Origin: Bacteroidales bacterium
GTDB lineage: Bacteria > Bacteroidota > Bacteroidia > Bacteroidales > PUMT01
Direction of reading: 5' to 3'
Assembly (NCBI GenBank): GCA_007119075.1
Contig: SKQJ01000216.1
Coordinates: forward strand, 1 to 11,073
Length of the DNA stretch: 11,073 bases
Of the stretch, positions 6,157 to 11,073 are shown piece by piece (within the stretch, counting starts at the first letter, position 1; each line of letters begins with the position of its first letter). The notes under the pieces were generated by a model. The model ran no database searches, was not told the origin of the DNA, and saw nothing but the letters and a program-made list of their open reading frames with translations. The position numbers and the translations under genes were made by a program.

Positions 6157-7059
6157 ATGGGATATCATAAGCCGGTCCTGTTAAATGAGAGCATTGAAGG
6201 GCTGAACATCCGGCCCGATGGGGTATATGTAGATCTGACCTTCGGCGGGGGCGGCCACTCCCGGGGAATCCTGCCGGGACTCGGCGACGGCCGGCTTTTC
6301 GCTTTTGATCAGGATGCCGATGCGGCCGCTGAAGCTGAGAAAATAAGAGATGCCAGGTTTGTCTTTACAAGGAGCAATTTCCTGTTTTTCCGTAATTTTT
6401 TAAGATATTATAATATAAATTTGGTGGACGGAATTCTTGCTGATCTGGGGGTGTCGTCACATCATATCGACGACCCCGGCCGCGGGTTTTCATTCAATGC
6501 CCCCGGCCAGCCCGATATGAGGATGAACAGGAATTCTTCGGTCACCGCGCTTGAGATAATTAACTCATACAGCGCTGAAAAACTAACGGGAATATTCAGG
6601 GAATACGGGGAAATCTCCAATGCAGGGAAAGTTGCGCGCACTATTGCCGGTGCACGTGAAACCCGGCCTTTTTCTGACATACCGGGATTCATCGATGCTA
6701 TCGCATCATGCATGCCTGCAAGACAGGAAAACAAGTACCTCGCCAAGATATTCCAGGCTTTGAGGATCGAGGTCAATAATGAGCTCGCGGTTCTCAGGCA
6801 GATGCTCACGCAGGTTCCGCTTGCACTCAAAGAAGGAGGACGGCTGGTGGTGATATCCTATCATTCCCTTGAGGACAGAATAGTGAAAAATTTTATGCGC
6901 ACGGGAAAACCGGAGGGAGACATTGAAAAGGATTTTTACGGGAACCCCCTGGCTCCGCTAAAGCCTGTTATAAGGAAAGCTATCGTGCCGGGGGCGGAAG
7001 AAATTAATGACAACAAACGCGCCAGAAGCGCGCGCCTCAGGGTGGCTGAGCGAAATTAA
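6157..7059 (+). CDS. rsmH: 16S rRNA (cytosine1402-N4)-methyltransferase RsmH
   Basis: This 300-residue S-adenosylmethionine-dependent enzyme (formerly MraW) N4-methylates C1402 in the decoding centre of 16S rRNA. The family motifs are complete: HKPVLLNE (4-11), the SAM loop DLTFGGGGHS (26-35), FDQDADA (50-56), ADLGVSSHHIDDPGRGFSF (95-113), the IFQALRIEVNNEL block (198-210), ISYHSLEDRIVKNF (233-246) and the basic end RARSARLRVAER (288-299). The length is normal. ATG 6157 is chosen because family members begin 'M(x)YHxPVLL'. An in-frame ATG at 6064 lies within mraZ and adds sequence without family resemblance. It is followed after 15 bp by the FtsL-like gene. Confidence 0.96.
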   Translation: MGYHKPVLLNESIEGLNIRPDGVYVDLTFGGGGHSRGILPGLGDGRLFAFDQDADAAAEAEKIRDARFVFTRSNFLFFRNFLRYYNINLVDGILADLGVSSHHIDDPGRGFSFNAPGQPDMRMNRNSSVTALEIINSYSAEKLTGIFREYGEISNAGKVARTIAGARETRPFSDIPGFIDAIASCMPARQENKYLAKIFQALRIEVNNELAVLRQMLTQVPLALKEGGRLVVISYHSLEDRIVKNFMRTGKPEGDIEKDFYGNPLAPLKPVIRKAIVPGAEEINDNKRARSARLRVAERN

Positions 7060-7074
7060 AATCTGTTATGCTAT

Positions 7075-7464
7075 ATGGCAATTGACGAAGAAAATATTGA
7101 ATTCATTGACGAAAGCGGCGAGAAAAAAGACGGATCAAAAGGCAGCTCTTTCAAGGATTTTATAGATGGCACTGTGCTAACCCGCGAATTCGTGATGAAG
7201 CAGCTGCCGTTTATTGTCTTTCTTGCCTTGCTGGCTATTATTTATATTGGAAACAGGTATCATGCCGAAAAGCTGGTAAGAAGATCGGGAGAGCTTCAGG
7301 CCGAGCTCAAGGAGCTAAGGGCTGAGGCAGTGACCGTCTCGGCCGAGCTTATGCACCTCAGCCGTCAGTCGGAGGTCCTCAAGCTTCTCAGGAACAGTGA
7401 TCTGGATCTAGTTGAGTCACTCGATCCGCCCAGGAGAATTATTGCCGGCAAAAAAAGAAAATAG
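7075..7464 (+). CDS. ftsL: FtsL-like cell division protein
   Basis: This is a 129-residue single-pass inner-membrane protein. A polar N-terminal cytoplasmic part rich in Asp/Glu/Lys (1-40) precedes one membrane helix (about 43-60). A periplasmic segment (about 62-105) with regular Leu/Ala/Glu spacing follows, as expected for a coiled coil. The end is short and basic (KKRK). Sequence similarity to proteobacterial FtsL is minimal, as always in this fast-evolving family. Position (between rsmH and ftsI), size and topology make the call. FtsL with DivIC/FtsB activates FtsW-FtsI at the septum. The N-terminal tail is longer than in classical FtsL, as in the Bacteroidota form. The gap to ftsI is 2 bp, so translation is probably coupled. 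Confidence 0.82.
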   Translation: MAIDEENIEFIDESGEKKDGSKGSSFKDFIDGTVLTREFVMKQLPFIVFLALLAIIYIGNRYHAEKLVRRSGELQAELKELRAEAVTVSAELMHLSRQSEVLKLLRNSDLDLVESLDPPRRIIAGKKRK

Positions 7465-7466
7465 CA

Positions 7467-9587
7467 ATGTCTGTAAAAAAAGACATATTATGGAGGGTTG
7501 CGCTGGTGTATTTCGGCATGCTTGTTTTTGCCGTCGTGATAATCGGAAAAATGGTGTATATTCAGTTCGCCGAAGGCAGCCACTGGCAGGATAAGGCCGG
7601 AAGGATGACAATACGGGACATTACAATCGAACCCAACAGGGGGAACATATATGCTGCCGGAAATCGTCTTCTGGCCACATCAATGCCCTATTATGAAATC
7701 CGGATGGACCTGCGTGCCGCCGGGCTCACCGACAGGATATTCAACAATAATATTGATTCGCTCTGTCTTGCGCTTGCCGGCCTTTTCGGCGATAAATCCG
7801 CACCCGCCTACAGAGCCGAGCTAGTTAAGGCCCGTCAGGAAGGAAAGCGTTTTCATCTGCTGCAGCGCAGGGTGTCGCACGACCAGCTGAGGGAACTCAG
7901 GAGATTCCCTCTTTTCAGGCTCGGCCGGAATACCGGTGGACTTATTGTAATAAATGACTATCAGCGAATTCAGCCATACCAGAATCTTGCCTCGAGAACC
8001 ATCGGGTATACCACAAAGGGCGAGTCGGGAAACGTGGTGGGGATCGAGGGAGCATATGATCATCAATTGCGGGGAGTGGCCGGACTGAAACTTATGCAGA
8101 GGATTTCAGGCAATGCATGGATGCCTGTCAACGATCGCAATGAAGTCGAACCGCGTGACGGCATGGATGTTGTCACAACCATCGACATAGACATCCAGGA
8201 TGTTGCGACCAACGCTTTGCTGCGGCAGCTTATGGCCCACCGGGCACACCACGGAACCGCAATTCTCATGGAGGTACAAACCGGTGAGATAAAGGCCATA
8301 GCCAATCTTGAAAGAAACAGCAGCGGAGGGTATTCGGAAACCTATAATTACGCCCTGGGAGAAAGCACCGAACCCGGATCAACATTCAAGCTGATGTCGC
8401 TGATGGTGGCCCTGGAAGATGGCTATATCAGGCTGGAGGACAGCATCGACACCGGAAACGGGGAAATTTCCTATTACGGACACCGAATTTCAGATGCCCG
8501 AAGGGGAGGGTACGGAACGCTTTCAGTCGGGGAAGTATTCGAGATGTCTTCCAATGTGGGGACCACCATGATAATAGATCGCCATTACCGGGGGAAGGAA
8601 AAGGATTTTATAAACCGCCTCTACCGGATGAATCTCAATGAAAAAACCGGTGTTGAAATAAGGGGAGAAGGAGTTCCTGAAATAAAATATCCCGGGAGCA
8701 ATCTCTGGTCGGCAATTTCCCTGCCCATGATGTCGATCGGATACGAAGTAAGGATGACCCCCCTACAGATACTCACCTTTTACAACGCCATTGCCAATAA
8801 CGGCAGGATGGTGAGGCCAAGGTTCGTGAGTTCTCTCCAGTATCATGGCAACATCATCGAGAATTTCCCCGTTGAAATTATCAATCCGGCCATAGCTTCT
8901 CCTGCAACAATTAAAAGTGCAAGAAGAATGCTGGAAGGGGTGGTTGAATCCGGAACGGCTATAAACCTCAGCAATGCCAACTACAGGATTGCCGGCAAAA
9001 CCGGAACTGCCCAGATTGCCAATGAAAAATACGGGTACAGAATGAATTCGAGGGTCAGCCACCAGGCATCATTTGTCGGATATTTTCCGGCCGACAATCC
9101 CCGTTACTCATGTATCGTGGTCGTTAATTCCCCCTCCAACAATGTATATTACGGGAACCTGGTAGCAGGGCCTATTTTCCGGGAGATTGCCGATAAAGTT
9201 TATGCCACCGGCCTGGATATGCATGAGCCTGTAATCGCTGAAAGCCGTATCGCATCAGATCCCCCCTTTTCAAAGTCGGGCAACAGGCATGACCTTGCCA
9301 GGGTATTCGCTCACCTGGGGGTTCCCTACCACGATGGCGGGGATGTCTCGGAATGGGTTTCCACGATGCGGCGCGATTCGCTCGTTGAGCTGCGAAACAG
9401 GGATATGGCGGAGGGCCTGGTCCCGGATGTGGTTGATATGTCCCTGATGGATGCATTATACCTGCTTGAAAACAGGGCGCTCAGGGTGGAGGCCAGGGGC
9501 AGGGGCAAGGTGAATTCCCAGTCTTTGCCGCCCGGGACCCGGTTACGGCCCGGACAGAGAATTATTTTGGATATGAGTCTAAATTAG
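7467..9587 (+). CDS. ftsI: FtsI/PBP3-type transpeptidase with PASTA domain
   Basis: This 706-residue class B penicillin-binding protein cross-links septal peptidoglycan. In order: a short cytoplasmic start, one membrane anchor (about 9-31), a dimerisation/pedestal region (about 50-235) with the early motif 'IEPNRGNIY' (54-62), then the transpeptidase domain (about 260-580). The active-site triads are intact: Ser305-Thr-Phe-Lys308 in EPGSTFK, Ser361-Ser-Asn363 in MSSNVGTT and Lys511-Thr-Gly-Thr514 in GKTGTAQ. A single C-terminal PASTA domain (about 650-705) begins GLVPDVVDMS and ends PGQRIILDMS. It is joined by a charged linker (590-648). PASTA domains are usual in Bacteroidota and Firmicutes FtsI-type enzymes and absent from E. 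coli FtsI. murE follows after 6 bp. The function is secure. Confidence 0.94.
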   Translation: MSVKKDILWRVALVYFGMLVFAVVIIGKMVYIQFAEGSHWQDKAGRMTIRDITIEPNRGNIYAAGNRLLATSMPYYEIRMDLRAAGLTDRIFNNNIDSLCLALAGLFGDKSAPAYRAELVKARQEGKRFHLLQRRVSHDQLRELRRFPLFRLGRNTGGLIVINDYQRIQPYQNLASRTIGYTTKGESGNVVGIEGAYDHQLRGVAGLKLMQRISGNAWMPVNDRNEVEPRDGMDVVTTIDIDIQDVATNALLRQLMAHRAHHGTAILMEVQTGEIKAIANLERNSSGGYSETYNYALGESTEPGSTFKLMSLMVALEDGYIRLEDSIDTGNGEISYYGHRISDARRGGYGTLSVGEVFEMSSNVGTTMIIDRHYRGKEKDFINRLYRMNLNEKTGVEIRGEGVPEIKYPGSNLWSAISLPMMSIGYEVRMTPLQILTFYNAIANNGRMVRPRFVSSLQYHGNIIENFPVEIINPAIASPATIKSARRMLEGVVESGTAINLSNANYRIAGKTGTAQIANEKYGYRMNSRVSHQASFVGYFPADNPRYSCIVVVNSPSNNVYYGNLVAGPIFREIADKVYATGLDMHEPVIAESRIASDPPFSKSGNRHDLARVFAHLGVPYHDGGDVSEWVSTMRRDSLVELRNRDMAEGLVPDVVDMSLMDALYLLENRALRVEARGRGKVNSQSLPPGTRLRPGQRIILDMSLN

Positions 9588-9593
9588 AACCGG

Positions 9594-11073
9594 ATGTCGC
9601 GTAAACTGATTGACATACTTGAAGGAACAGACTATACAGCTATCCATGGCGATCCTGACATGGAAATAATCTCTATTGAGCCGGACTCCCGGAAGGTGGT
9701 GCCTGGCAGCCTGTTTTTTGCAATACGGGGAACCCTTTCCGACGGTCATGATTATATAGGGAAAGCGATATCCGCTGGTGCCGGTGCCGTGGTTTGCGAA
9801 ACCATGCCGGAAGATCCCGACAGATCTGTTGTTTTTATACAAGTGAAAGACAGCGCCCGGGCCCTCGGTCATGCGGCATCGGCATTTTTCGGTCATCCTT
9901 CGCGCGATCTTATTCTTGTCGGTGTAACGGGGACTAATGGCAAGACCACTACCGTTACCCTGCTCTATCAGCTTTTCCGGCGGCTTGGCCATAAAACCGG
10001 CCTTATTTCCACCATCAGCTATTTTATTGGAGACCGGAAATCTCCGGCATCCCATACCACCCCGGATCCCGTCCGGCTGAACCGGCTTCTCCGGGAAATG
10101 GCAGATGAAGGGTGCAGGTATTGTTTCATGGAGGTAAGCAGCCATGCCCTGGCACAAAAGCGAACCGGGGGCATCCATTTCGCGGGAGGGGTTTTTACCA
10201 ACATAAGCCATGACCATCTCGATTACCACAATACATTCAGCGAATATATAAAGGCCAAAAAGCAATTTTTCGATCTCCTCGGGGATGATTCCTTTGCCCT
10301 TATCAACAAGGACGACCGGAATTCCGGCTTCATGGTGCAGAATACAAGGGCATCGGTAAAAACGTTCGCTCTTAAATCCATGGCCGACTTCAGGGGAAGC
10401 GTCAGGGAGAGCCACCCGGACGGGATGCTGCTTTCCATTGACGGGAAGGAAATGTGGACCGGTTTTATCGGCGGTTTCAATGCCTATAATATCCTTGCGG
10501 CATATGCAACGGCATTGATGCTGGGAACCGGGAGGGAAGAGCTGCTCCGGGCAATGAGTGCCCTTGGCCCTGTAGAAGGAAGATTTGAAAACATAAGGTC
10601 GGCAAACAGGGTTACAGCCATTGTTGATTATGCTCATTCGCCCGATGCCCTTGAAAATGTTATCGATGCAGTGAGGCAATTGCTTGGCAAGAGTCAGCGG
10701 CTGATAACCGTTACCGGCGCAGGAGGCGACCGCGACAGGGAAAAAAGGCCCGTAATGGCAAAAATTGCTGCCCTCGGGAGCCATACAGTTATTTTGACCT
10801 CCGATAATCCCCGTTCGGAAGATCCCGAAGCGATAATCAATGAAATGCTCGGGGGAGTCGGGGAATCCCGCCGCGGGAAAGTAATATGCATCACAAACAG
10901 GAAGGAGGCCATTAAAACGGCCTGTCATCTTGCACGGCCGGGTGATTTTGTGCTTGTGGCAGGAAAAGGGCATGAGACATATCAGGAAATCAAGGGAGTC
11001 AGACACCATTTTGATGACAGGGAAGTGATAAGGGAAGTATTTGGACTTCCGCCGCAGGTCTCACCGCCGCAGG
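9594..11073 (+). CDS. murE: UDP-MurNAc-L-Ala-D-Glu:meso-diaminopimelate ligase MurE (3' end cut)
   Basis: MurE is a cytoplasmic ATP-dependent ligase adding the third residue of the peptidoglycan stem peptide. 493 codons are present and no stop is reached before the window ends. Motifs: GTNGKTTT P-loop (113-120), HTTPD substrate loop, EVSSHALAQKR, and NISHDHLDYH with 'YIKAKKQFF', where Lys222 is the expected carbamylated residue. VDYAHSPDAL and GAGGDRDREKRP follow. The DNPR motif (404-407) is that of meso-diaminopimelate-adding enzymes, not lysine-adding ones, so the wall is predicted to be DAP type. AGKGHETYQ lies near the end. ATG 9594 is 6 bp after the ftsI stop. The usual family end is near residue 484, after which the frame goes on with a repeat-coded PPQVSPPQ. 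mraY would be the expected next gene. Confidence 0.95.
   Translation, partial: MSRKLIDILEGTDYTAIHGDPDMEIISIEPDSRKVVPGSLFFAIRGTLSDGHDYIGKAISAGAGAVVCETMPEDPDRSVVFIQVKDSARALGHAASAFFGHPSRDLILVGVTGTNGKTTTVTLLYQLFRRLGHKTGLISTISYFIGDRKSPASHTTPDPVRLNRLLREMADEGCRYCFMEVSSHALAQKRTGGIHFAGGVFTNISHDHLDYHNTFSEYIKAKKQFFDLLGDDSFALINKDDRNSGFMVQNTRASVKTFALKSMADFRGSVRESHPDGMLLSIDGKEMWTGFIGGFNAYNILAAYATALMLGTGREELLRAMSALGPVEGRFENIRSANRVTAIVDYAHSPDALENVIDAVRQLLGKSQRLITVTGAGGDRDREKRPVMAKIAALGSHTVILTSDNPRSEDPEAIINEMLGGVGESRRGKVICITNRKEAIKTACHLARPGDFVLVAGKGHETYQEIKGVRHHFDDREVIREVFGLPPQVSPPQ
11049..11073 (+). repeat. Short tandem repeat (15-bp period) at window edge
   Basis: CCGCCGCAGG occurs at 11049-11058 and again at 11064-11073, with TCTCA-type spacer GTCTCA partly between (unit CCGCCGCAGGTCTCA). 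In the murE frame it reads Pro-Pro-Gln-Val-Ser, then Pro-Pro-Gln again. The window stops inside the second unit, so the copy number is unknown. Confidence 0.7.

Noticed and set aside
9579..11009. A 476-codon open frame on the minus strand opposite murE
   Set aside because: It is wholly antisense to a gene with all MurE motifs. The translation is rich in Cys/His/Pro without any domain pattern, and no promoter or start context supports it. It is an open shadow frame produced by murE codon use.
1..11073. CRISPR array, tRNA, rRNA, insertion sequence or defence system
   Set aside because: No regularly spaced repeat-spacer array, no cloverleaf or rRNA sequence, and no transposase, nuclease or toxin-like gene could be found. 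Apart from the first 360 bases, the window is ordinary core-genome DNA.

Overview
The window looks like chromosomal DNA of a Bacteroidota member, most likely Bacteroidales/Marinilabiliales-like. The evidence is: (i) promoter-like TAnnTTTG boxes upstream of genes and almost no Shine-Dalgarno sequences; (ii) a Bacteroidota-type division/cell-wall (dcw) cluster with an FtsL-like protein and a PASTA-bearing FtsI; (iii) a pair of glycine-lipid-type acyltransferases; and (iv) a long (633 aa) PurF-like amidophosphoribosyltransferase. The exact genus cannot be read from the sequence.

Layout. Positions 1-363 are AT-rich and non-coding and hold two separate inverted-repeat (hairpin) structures. A lipoprotein with a LEA-2 domain follows (364-834), with a 24-codon micro-ORF overlapping its stop (831-905). 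A good Bacteroidota promoter (907-938) precedes a secreted SPOR-domain protein (1008-1424). Next is the PurF-like enzyme (1514-3415), which faces two minus-strand genes convergently. These are a GNAT-type N-acyltransferase (3464-4411) and an HX5D O-acyltransferase (4607-5461), and together they look like a GlsB/GlsA pair for glycine (amino-acid) lipid synthesis. A 229-bp divergent control region (5462-5690) separates glsA from the dcw operon. It holds a TAnnTTTG promoter for glsA and, on the other side, four 10-bp-phased AAGTGG-type repeats that are very probably the MraZ operator.

The dcw operon runs on the plus strand with 2-15 bp gaps: mraZ, rsmH, ftsL-like, ftsI (transpeptidase plus PASTA) and murE. 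MurE is cut by the window end. MraZ is the transcriptional regulator, RsmH methylates 16S rRNA, FtsL/FtsI form the core of the septal peptidoglycan machinery, and MurE adds meso-diaminopimelate to the lipid II precursor. The theme on both sides of the divergent region is the cell envelope: amino-acid lipids on one side, septal wall on the other.

Most of the window is ordinary housekeeping DNA. The points most worth a second look are the unusual active-site and metal-ligand residues of the PurF-like protein, the MraZ repeat array, the glsA-glsB arrangement, the repeat-coded C-terminal extension of MurE at the window edge, and the unexplained hairpins in the first 230 bases.
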